From Planctomycetia bacterium (GTDB lineage: Bacteria; Planctomycetota; Phycisphaerae; Phycisphaerales; SM1A02): 64,000 nucleotides of DNA. The position numbers and the translations under genes were made by a program. Shown one piece after another: positions 52,424 through 61,568 of the stretch. Location of the stretch: contig SYGP01000037.1 of the NCBI GenBank assembly GCA_005799495.1, forward strand, positions 17,716 through 81,715. Reading direction: 5' to 3'. The notes beneath the pieces are model-generated. The model was given only the letters and a program-made list of their open reading frames with translations. It was not told the DNA's origin and made no database searches. The number at the start of each line of letters is the position of its first letter. The first letter of the stretch is position 1.

Positions 52424-54252
52424 TCGGTTGCCTCCGTTCCTGCGCGGGCTGCGCGCCAGTTCAGGCGATCAAGAAGTGCAATACAGGACACGGCTTGCGC
52501 CGCATCGTCCGTGACCGGCACTCCCGCAGTCCCCGAGGCGGAATACCGTGCTTTTTCCGCTCGCGCGAGGATCCCTTCGACTTGCCGCTGAAGGACATCA
52601 TCCGCGCCGGCAACGCGCAGGCATCGGACTGCCTCCGCTCGAGTCACCGTGCCACTTGGGCGGTGCAGCCGGTCTGCAATGTAGTTCTGTACTGCCTCGG
52701 CGCCCGCTCCAGCGCGTGCGCGTGCAGTTGCGCGCTGCCGAGCGCCCCTTTCCTGCACCAACCCACGGTCTGTCAGGAGGCGATCCTGACGGCGCCGCGC
52801 CACGAGAACCGCGGCACACGCCAGCGGAGGAAGGAAGAACGCTGCACCAATCAAAGGCCAGGACACCCTGCCTACGGGGTGGCTTCGGACGATTGCCGGA
52901 GTGACGGGCGCATTGGCGCCGAGTCCGCCAGCCGTGGCGATCAAAGTGGGTGCGCTCTGAACGGGCACCTTGGTGTTGCCCAGAATCGCATCGGTGGAGA
53001 GCCGCTCGACCGCACTGACGGACAGTGCGATGGGCTTGGACGCTGCTGTCTCGTAGCGGCCTGTGTTCGGATCAAACCACGAGAACGCAATCGGCGGGAT
53101 CTCCCGAACCGACTCTGCGGTGGGGCGCAGCGTTTGCGTGAATGTCTTGGTGTTGCCCTGCACGGATCCAGCGAGCGGTGCCGTCGGAATGCGAAAATCC
53201 TGTGTGATGGATGGCGAGTCGAGACGCGGGGGGCCGACAGAATCGAGCCGACCGATGCCCGATGTATCGGTGATGCGATAGGTCAGTGTGACAGGATCAC
53301 CGACGCCCACGGACAGCGGCTTCGCCGACGCTTCGATGGAGAATGAGCCAACCGCACCTGTGAAATCCGCTGGCCTGCCATCCTGCGGCAGTGGCTTCAC
53401 CTCGATGCCGGAGGCCGTGGCATCCGCGGTGATGGGGCGGGTTGCAGAAACACTCAGCTCGGAGCGGCCGAAGAAATCCTGGTTGGCCGTGAGCCGCGAC
53501 GGATAGTTCCACACAATCCGAATGCTCGAGCAATCAGGAACGCCAGAGGCACCCATCGTGAGTGGCGCGGTGACTTCGTAGACGAGCATGGACTGTCCAT
53601 CCACGAGTGCCTCGCGACCCTGCGGGCGCTGGTTGGCCTGAAGCAACTCGCGCATTCGCTGCTTGAAGGGACCGAACTCGCACTTCTCGAGATCGATGAA
53701 TTGCCACATATCCCCCTCGCGAAGCGTGACACGATGTTCGCGCGACTGATAAGGCTTCACCTCGATGCGAAGCGTGGCATTCACGGTCTGCCCCTCCCAC
53801 AGTATCGGTTGGTCGGTGATGATCTGTGCTTTCAGGAGATCGCCCGCTTCCGACTTCAGCGATGAAAACGTGAGCCGCCCCGACGAGTGCTGAACACCAT
53901 CGACATCGATCGTGATCGGCGGGATGTTGAACTGGCCTGCGGCCTTCGGCGTGACGAGGACATTCAGAACGGTCGTGTTGTCGCGCGTCACTCGACCGTT
54001 GATGACCTGCATCGAGTTCATCGTTTGTCGACCCGGTTGGAGGACGAAGTCCAGTCCCTCCACGGTCGGCAGCAGCGGATCTGCAATCGTGGTGCCGTTG
54101 CGCACGGTGATCTTGAGGACGGCGGGCGTTCCCGCCCAACCTTGCAGCGGGGTCAAGTCAAAGGTGACATCGCCCGCGAAGGCACACATGCTCACCGCGA
54201 GTGCGATGACGTGGGATGTCCACATGTTGAGAGAGTGCATGATGTCGTGCAT
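52420..54252 (-). CDS. batD: BatD-family protein
   Basis: A 610-residue protein with a signal peptide (WTSHVIALAVSMCAFAG) and beta-sandwich domains of the BatD family (VTFDLTPLQGWAGTPAVLKI, PAAGQFNIPPIT-type strands, TYRITDTSGIGRLDSVGPPR). A membrane helix (LIGAAFFLPPLACAAVLVARR) is followed by a cytoplasmic helical region. BatD proteins are BAM/oxygen-tolerance domain proteins of the periplasm. Start at 54252, four bases after the batC stop. Residue 1 may instead be at 54240. Confidence 0.82.
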   Translation of the reverse strand: MHDIMHSLNMWTSHVIALAVSMCAFAGDVTFDLTPLQGWAGTPAVLKITVRNGTTIADPLLPTVEGLDFVLQPGRQTMNSMQVINGRVTRDNTTVLNVLVTPKAAGQFNIPPITIDVDGVQHSSGRLTFSSLKSEAGDLLKAQIITDQPILWEGQTVNATLRIEVKPYQSREHRVTLREGDMWQFIDLEKCEFGPFKQRMRELLQANQRPQGREALVDGQSMLVYEVTAPLTMGASGVPDCSSIRIVWNYPSRLTANQDFFGRSELSVSATRPITADATASGIEVKPLPQDGRPADFTGAVGSFSIEASAKPLSVGVGDPVTLTYRITDTSGIGRLDSVGPPRLDSPSITQDFRIPTAPLAGSVQGNTKTFTQTLRPTAESVREIPPIAFSWFDPNTGRYETAASKPIALSVSAVERLSTDAILGNTKVPVQSAPTLIATAGGLGANAPVTPAIVRSHPVGRVSWPLIGAAFFLPPLACAAVLVARRRQDRLLTDRGLVQERGARQRATARARAGAGAEAVQNYIADRLHRPSGTVTRAEAVRCLRVAGADDVLQRQVEGILARAEKARYSASGTAGVPVTDDAAQAVSCIALLDRLNWRAARAGTEATE

Positions 54253-54256
54253 GGGT

Positions 54257-55372
54257 TTACCAGTCCTTGCCCCCGGGAGCCCTGCGAGGCTGCACCTGCT
54301 TTGCGCGCTCCTTCGCATCTTCGCGCGTCTTCTCGCGGTCGCGCACCATTTGGAGGAGCCGTTCGGCTTCTTCGCGGGTCATCGGAGCTCCAGTCGGAGT
54401 GCCAGTCTGCGGCCCAGCCTGTTCCTCGTTCTGAGATCCGTTCTGCGGCTGGTCTGCTGAAGCACCCTTCGCATCGTTCGATGAGTCTTCCTTCGGCTCC
54501 TTCGGGGGGCTGTCTTGGTTGCCGTCCTTCTGGCCGTCTTGTGGCTTCTGATCTTGCTTCTGATCTTGTATTTGATCTTGCTTCGGGTCTTGCTTCGGGT
54601 CTTGCTGCTGATCCTGGTCCTGACCTTGCCCTTGAGGTTCCTGCTGTTCCTGCTGGTCTTGTTTGTCCTGTTGATCCTGGCCGCCTTCTTTCTGCTGTTG
54701 GTCCTCGTTCTTCTTCTGCTCGTCTTGTTCGTCCTTCTGCTCCTTCTCTTGGTCCTTCTGCTGCTGCTCCTGTTGCTGCTGTTGTTGTTCAAGCTGCCGA
54801 AGAAGTCGTTGGGCAAGTTCGGCGTTGAATCGCGAGTCCAGATCGCGCTGGTCAGCTGCCACAGCATCCTTGAGGTGAGTGAGTGAAGTCTTCAGCGCAT
54901 CGATGGCTGGCTTCAGATCCGCAGGCTGCTGTGGGGTGCCATCGCTTGTCGATTCCCTCGGCAACAAGCGAAGCGCCTGGGCCAAGGATGCCGTGCCCCC
55001 GTTGTACATCGATGCAGCAGCGATCGCAGCGTCTCCCGTGCTGCCGGACGCCGCGAAGCTCTCGCCTGCAACCGCCAGGTCGTCGTTTCGGTATGCAGCA
55101 ACACCGCGGTTGTAGGCGGCGCGTGGGTCGGTGGGATCTGCAGCGATTGCAGCGGAGAATGCAGCTTGTGCCTTCCCGTACTCCTTCGCGTCGAGCGCCT
55201 CCATTCCCTCACGCGCGCTTGCTTGGAACGCAGTGCGGTCGACGGTGGGGCGCTTCGGTATCGCGGGCGCTTGCGCGGGTACCGCTTGCGTTGCCGCTTG
55301 CCCGGCCGATGGATGGGTTGCGTGCAGTACGGAGGCCGCCGCCAACATTCGCATGACTTGGTGCAACATCAT
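54257..55372 (-). CDS. batC: BatC-like TPR protein with Gln/Asp/Lys-rich tail
   Basis: A 371-residue exported protein. The signal region MRMLAAASVLHATHPSAG precedes a TPR domain (YGKAQAAFSAAIAADPTDPR, AAYNRGVAAYRNDDLAVAGE) and then about 130 residues of Gln/Asp/Lys/Glu/Pro-rich sequence with short repeats such as KQDPKQDQIQDQKQDQKPQD. Such tails are common in Bat TPR proteins but this one is long. It overlaps the batB stop by four bases (ATGA); ATG 55369 is an alternative. Confidence 0.75.
   Translation of the reverse strand: MMLHQVMRMLAAASVLHATHPSAGQAATQAVPAQAPAIPKRPTVDRTAFQASAREGMEALDAKEYGKAQAAFSAAIAADPTDPRAAYNRGVAAYRNDDLAVAGESFAASGSTGDAAIAAASMYNGGTASLAQALRLLPRESTSDGTPQQPADLKPAIDALKTSLTHLKDAVAADQRDLDSRFNAELAQRLLRQLEQQQQQQEQQQKDQEKEQKDEQDEQKKNEDQQQKEGGQDQQDKQDQQEQQEPQGQGQDQDQQQDPKQDPKQDQIQDQKQDQKPQDGQKDGNQDSPPKEPKEDSSNDAKGASADQPQNGSQNEEQAGPQTGTPTGAPMTREEAERLLQMVRDREKTREDAKERAKQVQPRRAPGGKDW
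54515..54790. repeat. Low-complexity repeats inside batC
   Basis: Short repeats on the plus strand such as CTTGCTTCGGGT (twice in a row near 54579-54602) and many CTGCTG and CTTGTT-type units encode the Gln/Asp/Lys-rich tail. The tract is prone to slippage. Confidence 0.7.
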
Positions 55373-56433
55373 GACCCGACCTCCATCCGCACAACCGATC
55401 GCCGCAACCGTGGAGCAACCACAGGAACAGTACGTCGGTTTGGAATGAGCAGGTCGATGACCAGCAGCAAGAGCGCCGCACCAGCCAGCCACTGGAACTG
55501 CGGTGAGGTCAATACCACGGTGGTCGTTTCAAAGTCCTTCCGCTCCAGATCGCCGAGTGCCCGCTCGAGCACCTCACCGAGATCGATTTGGGCGGTTCCA
55601 GCTGGCACAAAGATTCCGCCACCTGCATCCGCCACCTCCTGCAAGGTCGCTGGATCCATCTTGGACCAGACTTCCTGCCCCTCATGGACCAGCCACGTTC
55701 GTTCGCCCTTGCCTTCGACCGGGATGCGTCCACCATCTCGAGAGTCGCCAATGCCAACCGTGATGACCCGCACCCCGCTCTGCGTGAACGCAGCCTTCGC
55801 AGCGGCAACAGGATTGCTGTCCATGTCCTCACCGTCGGTCAAGACAACGATTGCCCGCCCCCCCGTGGAGTCGCTCGGGAAACTGCTTGCCGCACTTTCG
55901 ATCGCGGCGCCAAGCATGGATCCGCCGCGCGCCGAGTCCTTGGGCGTCAGATCATCCACACTCCGCATCAACGCACCATAATTCAGCGTGAGAGGGGTTC
56001 GCAGCGCAGCACTGCCAGCGAAATCCACCAGACCTGCGCGGTCGCCACCCATCCGCCGTACCGCATCATCGATGAAAGCCTTGGCTCGGTCGAGTCTGCT
56101 CGGCGTTGCATCCTCTGCCAGCATCGACCTGCTCACATCCACGACGAACATCACATCTGCGCCACGCCGCGTGACCTCTTCCTCCTGACGCCCCGCCCGT
56201 GGATCGGCCAGCGCAACCACCATGCAGGCAAGTGCCGCCAGACACAGCAGTGAGCGCACCGCAGGTCGGGTGCGCGACATGCCAGCGATGATCCGCTGCT
56301 GCAGTCCAGTTTCGATGAGCCCACCCATCGCACGGCGGCGCCACGCAATCGTCCAGCAAACAAGCACGGCAAGGAACGCAACAAGCCAGAGCCAGTTCAG
56401 TGCGGTGAGATTGTTCCATTCGATCCCGTTCAT
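55369..56433 (-). CDS. batB: BatB-like von Willebrand factor A protein
   Basis: A 354-residue membrane protein with two N-terminal helices (LNWLWLVAFLAVLVCWTIAW and AVRSLLCLAALACMVVALAD), a VWA domain with MIDAS Asp99-x-Ser101-x-Ser103 (VVDVSRSM), VVLTDGEDMDSN (the second metal loop), and a C-terminal helix (FQWLAGAALLLLVIDLLIPN). The VWA domain faces the periplasm. It follows batA by 10 bases and overlaps batC. Confidence 0.88.
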   Translation of the reverse strand: MNGIEWNNLTALNWLWLVAFLAVLVCWTIAWRRRAMGGLIETGLQQRIIAGMSRTRPAVRSLLCLAALACMVVALADPRAGRQEEEVTRRGADVMFVVDVSRSMLAEDATPSRLDRAKAFIDDAVRRMGGDRAGLVDFAGSAALRTPLTLNYGALMRSVDDLTPKDSARGGSMLGAAIESAASSFPSDSTGGRAIVVLTDGEDMDSNPVAAAKAAFTQSGVRVITVGIGDSRDGGRIPVEGKGERTWLVHEGQEVWSKMDPATLQEVADAGGGIFVPAGTAQIDLGEVLERALGDLERKDFETTTVVLTSPQFQWLAGAALLLLVIDLLIPNRRTVPVVAPRLRRSVVRMEVGS

Positions 56434-56443
56434 CTCGGTGCCT

Positions 56444-57541
56444 TCAGTTCAGAACCCTCAGCCGTGAATTCGTCAGCAGCAGTTCTGCGGCAAGCAGGAG
56501 GGCTGCGATGGCCAAGAGAGGTGGCGCAGACCATCCGCCCCACGAACCAGCCTGGACAGCCAAATCGGTGTACAGCATCGACCGTCGTTGTTCAGTCTTT
56601 GTCTTCTCCATGGCATCAATCTGGGAGTAGATGGAGCGCAGGCTTTGCGTATCGGTGGCGCGGAAGTATTCGCCGCCCGTTCGCGCTGCCATGTCCTTGA
56701 GGAGATCCTCGTCGATGTTCACCGACACAGTTCGGATGATCGGTTGACCGAAGGGATCCGTTCCAACGGGGAACGGTGCAGAGCCCTTCGATCCCACACC
56801 CACCGCGTAGATCTTGACGCCGCAGGTCTTGGCCAGATCCGCGGCAATGCGCGGATCCACATCCCCGGCATTGTTCTCGCCATCGGTCAGCAGCACGATG
56901 GCAGCGCTCTCGATGGGCTGGCGACCACCGTCCTTGGGCGCATTCTTCATGGCATCTCGCAGGCGCTCCACCGCCAAGGCGACCGCATCGCCGATAGCCG
57001 TGCCATCCTCGGCGCGTTCGCCCGCAGGCTCGAGTTGCCGCAACACATCCACGACATAGCCGTGATCCAGGGTCAGAGGCGAAAGACTGTCGGCAAAGCG
57101 AGCGAAGGATGTGACTCCGACAAGATCGTTTGGACGTCCAGCGAGCCCCATTCCACCAGCGATGAACGATGTCGCCACGGACTTGACAGCTTCCAGCCGA
57201 TCCGAGGTGTTCCGATCGACGGAGAAGTCGAGCGCCCGCATGGAACTGGAGCGGTCGATCACGATCTCGATGGCTGCTCCCTCCACAAAGGTCTTCGTCT
57301 GCTGGTTGGCGATCACCGGCCGCGCGAGGCACAGCCCAAGCAGCAACATGGCGCAAGCGCGCAGCGCAGCGGGAAGCCACCGAAGGCGAAGTGCCCAAGA
57401 TGTGGTCAGTGGCGCGGCGATGGCGAGGGATGAATAGCGAAGCGGTGAATGTCGGCGTCGATCAAGCGCTGGGAGCAGGGCAAAGATGGCGAAGAGCGCA
57501 AGCGGCAACAGCCAAGGATCGAGCATCGTCAGAAACATCAT
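56444..57541 (-). CDS. batA: BatA-like von Willebrand factor A protein
   Basis: A 365-residue relative of batB. Two helices (WLLPLALFAIFALLPALD and LPAALRACAMLLLGLCLARP) precede the VWA domain with MIDAS Asp96-x-Ser98-x-Ser100 (VIDRSSSM) and VLLTDGENNAGDVDP; a C-terminal helix (APPLLAIAALLLAAELLLTN) closes it. BatA and BatB are thought to form a membrane complex with MoxR ATPase action. The start overlaps the stop of the upstream gene. Confidence 0.88.
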   Translation of the reverse strand: MMFLTMLDPWLLPLALFAIFALLPALDRRRHSPLRYSSLAIAAPLTTSWALRLRWLPAALRACAMLLLGLCLARPVIANQQTKTFVEGAAIEIVIDRSSSMRALDFSVDRNTSDRLEAVKSVATSFIAGGMGLAGRPNDLVGVTSFARFADSLSPLTLDHGYVVDVLRQLEPAGERAEDGTAIGDAVALAVERLRDAMKNAPKDGGRQPIESAAIVLLTDGENNAGDVDPRIAADLAKTCGVKIYAVGVGSKGSAPFPVGTDPFGQPIIRTVSVNIDEDLLKDMAARTGGEYFRATDTQSLRSIYSQIDAMEKTKTEQRRSMLYTDLAVQAGSWGGWSAPPLLAIAALLLAAELLLTNSRLRVLN

Positions 57542-58557
57542 GTGCGCACCTCATCCATCGAGCGGGGGCCTGGGGCTGCGACAGTTGTATCGCGCACGAA
57601 ATCGCGTGCTGCGAACAGTCCGCGTCGACACTCCTCATCCGCCGGACGCAGAGCGGCGAACTTCACCATGTCGGCTGCGCGGAGAAAGTCGGTCAGCACA
57701 TGGCGGTGCTCTGCGCCAACCTCGGGGTGTTCACGAGCCGCAGCGAGGAACTCCTGCGTCGTCTTCTCTGGCGCGGCAATCTGGAAGCGCCGCTCCACAT
57801 ACTGGCGGATGATCCCAGACAGGCGAACCCAGTAAGCGTGGTACTCGCACTTGCCCACAAGATCATCCCTCTCCAGCAGCGTGAGTTCACGAAGTGCCCA
57901 AGCATCTGCTGTGAGAGATCGTTCGAGAGCAGCTGCGCGGCGCTTGCGAATCAGCCAGATCAGCGGCGGGAGCAGCAACAGCACGAGCGCGCCCAAGGCG
58001 ACCGCGGTGACCCATGGAGGCACGCCGCCGCGATCGATGTCGAGCGGACCCCTGATGTCCTTGAACGCAGCCGGCTCGGCGTCGCCCGCGAGGCTCACAA
58101 TCTCAAGGCTGCACGCGCCAACCTCGAGCGTGTGCGTTTCTCCGGCCGAGTCTTTCCACGCCAGTTGGAAGGGTGGCAACTGCTGGCTGCCAGAATCGAA
58201 AGTGGACGCGGTGAACGAAAGCGTCCACTCGCGATTGTTGCCTGATGCTCGCGACTGCCGATCGACTCCGCGGATGTCGAATGCGCCGCTGGTCGATCCG
58301 ATCTCGGGAAACTCGATGGCAACTCCCTCGGGCGCGTACACGGTCAATCGGAAGGGGATCGCGTCGCCCACTTGCACAACGCTGCTGGGGAGCGTCCACC
58401 GCGCACGCACGCCCTCGGCCGATGCCTGCTCGTCGATCGGACGAGCGGCAGCAGGTGGATCGACCGCAGTCTGAGCGCCGCAAGGAAGCGAGATCAGGGC
58501 GGTCGTGATCGCAGCACAGACAAACCGGCGAAGTCCCGCGAGCGCGTGGGCGTTCAT
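57538..58557 (-). CDS. BatD/DUF4381-like membrane protein
   Basis: A 339-residue protein. Signal peptide (RRFVCAAITTALISLPCGAQ), an Ig-like domain (VVQVGDAIPFRLTVYAPEGV), a membrane helix (WVTAVALGALVLLLLPPLIW) and a cytoplasmic domain (YWVRLSGIIRQYVERRFQIA, TTQEFLAAAREHP). The last part resembles the DUF4381/DUF4129-like helical domain often in Bat operons. It overlaps the DUF58 stop upstream by four bases. Function unknown beyond context. Confidence 0.75.
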   Translation of the reverse strand: MNAHALAGLRRFVCAAITTALISLPCGAQTAVDPPAAARPIDEQASAEGVRARWTLPSSVVQVGDAIPFRLTVYAPEGVAIEFPEIGSTSGAFDIRGVDRQSRASGNNREWTLSFTASTFDSGSQQLPPFQLAWKDSAGETHTLEVGACSLEIVSLAGDAEPAAFKDIRGPLDIDRGGVPPWVTAVALGALVLLLLPPLIWLIRKRRAAALERSLTADAWALRELTLLERDDLVGKCEYHAYWVRLSGIIRQYVERRFQIAAPEKTTQEFLAAAREHPEVGAEHRHVLTDFLRAADMVKFAALRPADEECRRGLFAARDFVRDTTVAAPGPRSMDEVRT

Positions 58558-59435
58558 GGCAGCTTGCCTCCCGTACGGCGTTCGAAGTATTCGGTCATCG
58601 GCTGGACAAAGTCCTCGTCCGTGCGCAGTACCAAGGGCTTGATCTTCAGGCGCAGCATCGCGTGATCGAAGGTCTCTGCACGGCCGACAGCCGCTGCCGC
58701 AAACGCCGCGCGTCCCGATCGACTGCCGAGGTCCAGCCAGCGCACCACACCAGATTCCGAATCGGAGACCTGGACGAGACCGGCGGCGGGCAGGGATTCC
58801 TCGTGACGATCACGAATGCACAGTGGAATCACATCATGTCGCTGCGCTGCGATGGCGAGCGGGCGTTCCCAACCCTGCGAGAGGAAATCGCTGATGACGA
58901 ACACGACGGCGCGGCGTTTCTGGACGCGGTTGATCTCGTCGAGAGCTGCGGCCATGTCGGTGCCGGTCCCCTCCGCTTCATGCGCCAACAGGTCGCGGAT
59001 GATGCGCAGCACATGTCGGCGTCCCTTCCGAGGCGGAACATGCCGTTCAATCCGATCGGTGAAGAGCAGCAGTCCGACTTTGTCGTTGTTCCGCGTGGCG
59101 CTGAATGCGAGCGTTGCGGCGACTTCAGCCATCAATTCGCGCTTGGTCCGCATGCGTGAACCGAAATCGAGCGATGCGGAGAGGTCCACAACGACAAACA
59201 CAGTCAGTTCGCGCTCTTCGCGGAAGAGCTTGATATGCGGGCTGCCCGCACGGGCACTCACATTCCAATCGATGGCGCGCACATCGTCACCGTCCATGTA
59301 GGGGCGCACCTCTTCGAACTCCATGCCTCGCCCGCGAAATGCGGAGACATAGCGCCCCGAGAGGGCATCCTGAACGATTCGCTTGGTGCGAATCTCGATG
59401 CGTCGGATCTTCTGGATCGTTTCGCTCGTCAGCAT
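58554..59435 (-). CDS. DUF58 domain protein
   Basis: A 293-residue protein of the DUF58 family, a VWA-like domain found next to MoxR. The family motif is RGRGMEFEEVRPYMDGDDVR and DWNVSARAGSPHIKLFREER; the MIDAS-like Asp84-x-Ser86-x-Ser88 (VVVDLSASLDF) is intact. It starts 55 bases after the MoxR stop. Members are thought to be MoxR substrates or regulators at the membrane. Confidence 0.92.
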   Translation of the reverse strand: MLTSETIQKIRRIEIRTKRIVQDALSGRYVSAFRGRGMEFEEVRPYMDGDDVRAIDWNVSARAGSPHIKLFREERELTVFVVVDLSASLDFGSRMRTKRELMAEVAATLAFSATRNNDKVGLLLFTDRIERHVPPRKGRRHVLRIIRDLLAHEAEGTGTDMAAALDEINRVQKRRAVVFVISDFLSQGWERPLAIAAQRHDVIPLCIRDRHEESLPAAGLVQVSDSESGVVRWLDLGSRSGRAAFAAAAVGRAETFDHAMLRLKIKPLVLRTDEDFVQPMTEYFERRTGGKLP

Positions 59436-59490
59436 GGTGGCGTTCCCCTCATTCGGCGGAAGTGTCGTCGCGCGAACGTGGCCTCAGGCT

Positions 59491-60504
59491 TCAAGGAACT
59501 GGGACATGATCGAGCAGAAGTTGCACGATGTCATCCGCACTTCGTTCCGATGCTTCTGCCTCGTAGGAAAGCCCGAGGCGGTGTCGCAGCGTGTTGTGTG
59601 CGACATCCTTGACATCCTGAGGAACAACATAGCCCCGACCATCGAGGAACGCCTTTGCCTTGGCCGCCAGCGTGAGCGCAATGGTTGCACGCGGGGAGCA
59701 GCCGTACTGAATCAGCCCGTCGACCGGCACGCGATGAAGCTTCGGATCGCGCGTCGTGATGACGAGATCAACGATGTAGTCCTTGATGCGGTCCTCCATG
59801 AAGATCTGATCCACCAACCGGCGCGCAGCGGCGATGTCCTCCGGTTGCATGACGGCATCGACCGCCGTCTTGGGATCCGTGGATGCCATCCGATCGAGGA
59901 TGGTGCGTTCCTCCTTCGCGGAGGGGTAGCGCACGACCAGTTTCATGGCAAAGCGATCGACCTGCGCCTCGGGCAGCGCGTAGGTGCCCTCCTGTTCGAT
60001 CGGATTCTGCGTGGCCAGCACAAGAAACGGATCGGGGAGGCGGAAGGTCTGTTCGCCGATCGTCACCTGTCGTTCCTGCATCGCCTCGAGCAGCGCAGAC
60101 TGCACCTTCGCGGGCGCGCGGTTGATCTCGTCAGCCAGGATGAGGTTGGAAAAAATCGGTCCGTGCTTGACCGTGAACTCGCCCGTGTTGGGCCGGTAGA
60201 TCATCGTTCCGATCAGGTCGGCAGGCAGCAAGTCAGGCGTGAACTGGATGCGTCGGAACCCTGTATGGATGGCCCGTGCAAGTGCGGCGATCGCCGTGGT
60301 CTTCGCAAGTCCTGGAACGCCTTCGATCAGCACATGACCATTGGTCAGCAAGCAGCAGAGCATGCCTTCGATCATGCCATGCTGCCCAACGATGACTCGC
60401 TGGATCTGATCGGTCAGGCTGCGGAAGGGGCGGCTTGCTGCTTCGACTTGTCGTTCGATCTCGCGGATATCGGTGTGTGCTGAGTTCGTCATGGTCGTGT
60501 GCAT
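59491..60504 (-). CDS. moxR: MoxR-family AAA+ ATPase
   Basis: A 337-residue MoxR ATPase, first gene of the Bat-type operon. Walker A GVPGLAKTT (62-70), DLLPADLIGTMIYRPNTGEF, Walker B LILADEINRAPAKVQSALLE, sensor 1 FLVLATQNPIEQEGTYALPE and AQVDRFAMKL are as in the family. It is a chaperone-like motor for the VWA partners. The start is uncertain: 60531, 60504 and 60492 lack a clear ribosome binding site; the divergent dehydrogenase starts about 85 bases away. Confidence 0.93.
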   Translation of the reverse strand: MHTTMTNSAHTDIREIERQVEAASRPFRSLTDQIQRVIVGQHGMIEGMLCCLLTNGHVLIEGVPGLAKTTAIAALARAIHTGFRRIQFTPDLLPADLIGTMIYRPNTGEFTVKHGPIFSNLILADEINRAPAKVQSALLEAMQERQVTIGEQTFRLPDPFLVLATQNPIEQEGTYALPEAQVDRFAMKLVVRYPSAKEERTILDRMASTDPKTAVDAVMQPEDIAAARRLVDQIFMEDRIKDYIVDLVITTRDPKLHRVPVDGLIQYGCSPRATIALTLAAKAKAFLDGRGYVVPQDVKDVAHNTLRHRLGLSYEAEASERSADDIVQLLLDHVPVP

Positions 60505-60588
60505 TGGGGTTCTACGCGGCATCCTGCGCATGGGTTCATACCCATGGTGTCAGGAAACGATGAGGGGAGAAGCGTAACCTTGGAACGC

Positions 60589-61464
60589 ATGGAAAGCCCC
60601 GTTCGAATCGGATGGATTGGCACGGGAGTCATGGGGCTCTCCATGGCGGGGCACCTGATCCGCGCAGGGCACTCCCTTCGGGTTCACTCCAGAACGCGCG
60701 CTCGTGCGGAGCCGCTGATTGCGCTTGGGGCGCAGTGGGCGGATTCACCAGCTGATGCGGCTGCCGATGCTGCGTTCACCTTCTCCATGGTGTCGATGCC
60801 AGCGGATGTCGAGAGCGTTCACTTGGGCAGTGCTGGAACGCTTCAGACCGCACCGCGTGGCTCGATCGTGATTGACATGACAACCAGCACTCCCGCGCTT
60901 GCTGCGCAGATTGAAACGCGTGCACGCGAGCGAGGTGTTGCGGCGCTTGATGCCCCTGTCACGGGGGGCGATGTAGGTGCGCGCGAGGCACGCCTCTCGA
61001 TCATGGTGGGGGGCGATGAAGAGGCATCTGCGCGCGCCGAGTCGCTCCTTCGTCTGATGGGGAAGACCGTGATTCTGCACGGGCCAGCGGGCAGCGGTCA
61101 GCTGGCGAAGGCGGTCAATCAGATTCTGATTGCATCGACGATGGTGGGGGTCGTCGAGGGGCTTGCGTTGGCGCAGAAAAGCGCGCTGGATCCGCGGAAG
61201 GTGCTCGAGTCGGTGGGGGCAGGCGCGGCGGGCAGTTGGACCCTCGCCAATCTCGCGCCTCGAATGCTCCGCGGAGACTTCGCGCCGGGATTCCGCATCG
61301 AGCACTTTGTGAAGGACCTCGGCGTGGCACTCGAGGCAAGCGAGCAGGTTGGTTTGTCGCTTGCGGGTACCGAACTTGCCCATCGGCTCTACACGAGTGC
61401 CATGGCTGCGGGATTGGCCGACCGCGGTACTCATGCGCTCGCGGCGGTGCATCCCTCTCGCTGA
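60589..61464 (+). CDS. NAD(P)-dependent 3-hydroxyisobutyrate dehydrogenase-type enzyme
   Basis: A 291-residue beta-hydroxyacid dehydrogenase. The nucleotide-binding start IGWIGTGVMGLSMAGHLIRA is followed by TSTPALAAQIETRARE, the substrate motif DAPVTGGDVGAREARLSIMV and the catalytic Lys in GSGQLAKAVNQI. It reduces or oxidises a beta-hydroxyacid (3-hydroxyisobutyrate, tartronate semialdehyde or glyoxylate family; not separable). GGGGAGA-like sequence at 60563-60569 favours a TTG start at 60580 over the ATG used here. Confidence 0.9.
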   Translation: MESPVRIGWIGTGVMGLSMAGHLIRAGHSLRVHSRTRARAEPLIALGAQWADSPADAAADAAFTFSMVSMPADVESVHLGSAGTLQTAPRGSIVIDMTTSTPALAAQIETRARERGVAALDAPVTGGDVGAREARLSIMVGGDEEASARAESLLRLMGKTVILHGPAGSGQLAKAVNQILIASTMVGVVEGLALAQKSALDPRKVLESVGAGAAGSWTLANLAPRMLRGDFAPGFRIEHFVKDLGVALEASEQVGLSLAGTELAHRLYTSAMAAGLADRGTHALAAVHPSR

Positions 61465-61494
61465 TCCGAGCCGTTGAGTCCGATTATCTGCGGG

Positions 61495-61507
61495 ACTGCT
61501 GAGCAGT
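61495..61507. promoter_or_regulatory. Perfect dyad upstream of the small basic protein gene
   Basis: ACTGCT-G-AGCAGT is a perfect palindrome with six-base arms, eight bases before the -35 box of the next promoter. It may be an operator. Confidence 0.4.
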
Positions 61508-61514
61508 GCGCATG

Positions 61515-61543
61515 TTGCAGCGGCTGCGGGATTTCGCTACTAT
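61515..61543 (+). promoter_or_regulatory. Sigma70-type promoter of the small basic protein gene
   Basis: TTGCAG (61515-61520), a 17-base spacer and TACTAT (61538-61543), followed by AAGGAG (61557-61562) six bases before ATG 61569. All elements are in optimal positions. Confidence 0.6.
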
Positions 61544-61568
61544 TGCCAATCTTCGCAAGGAGCCACCC

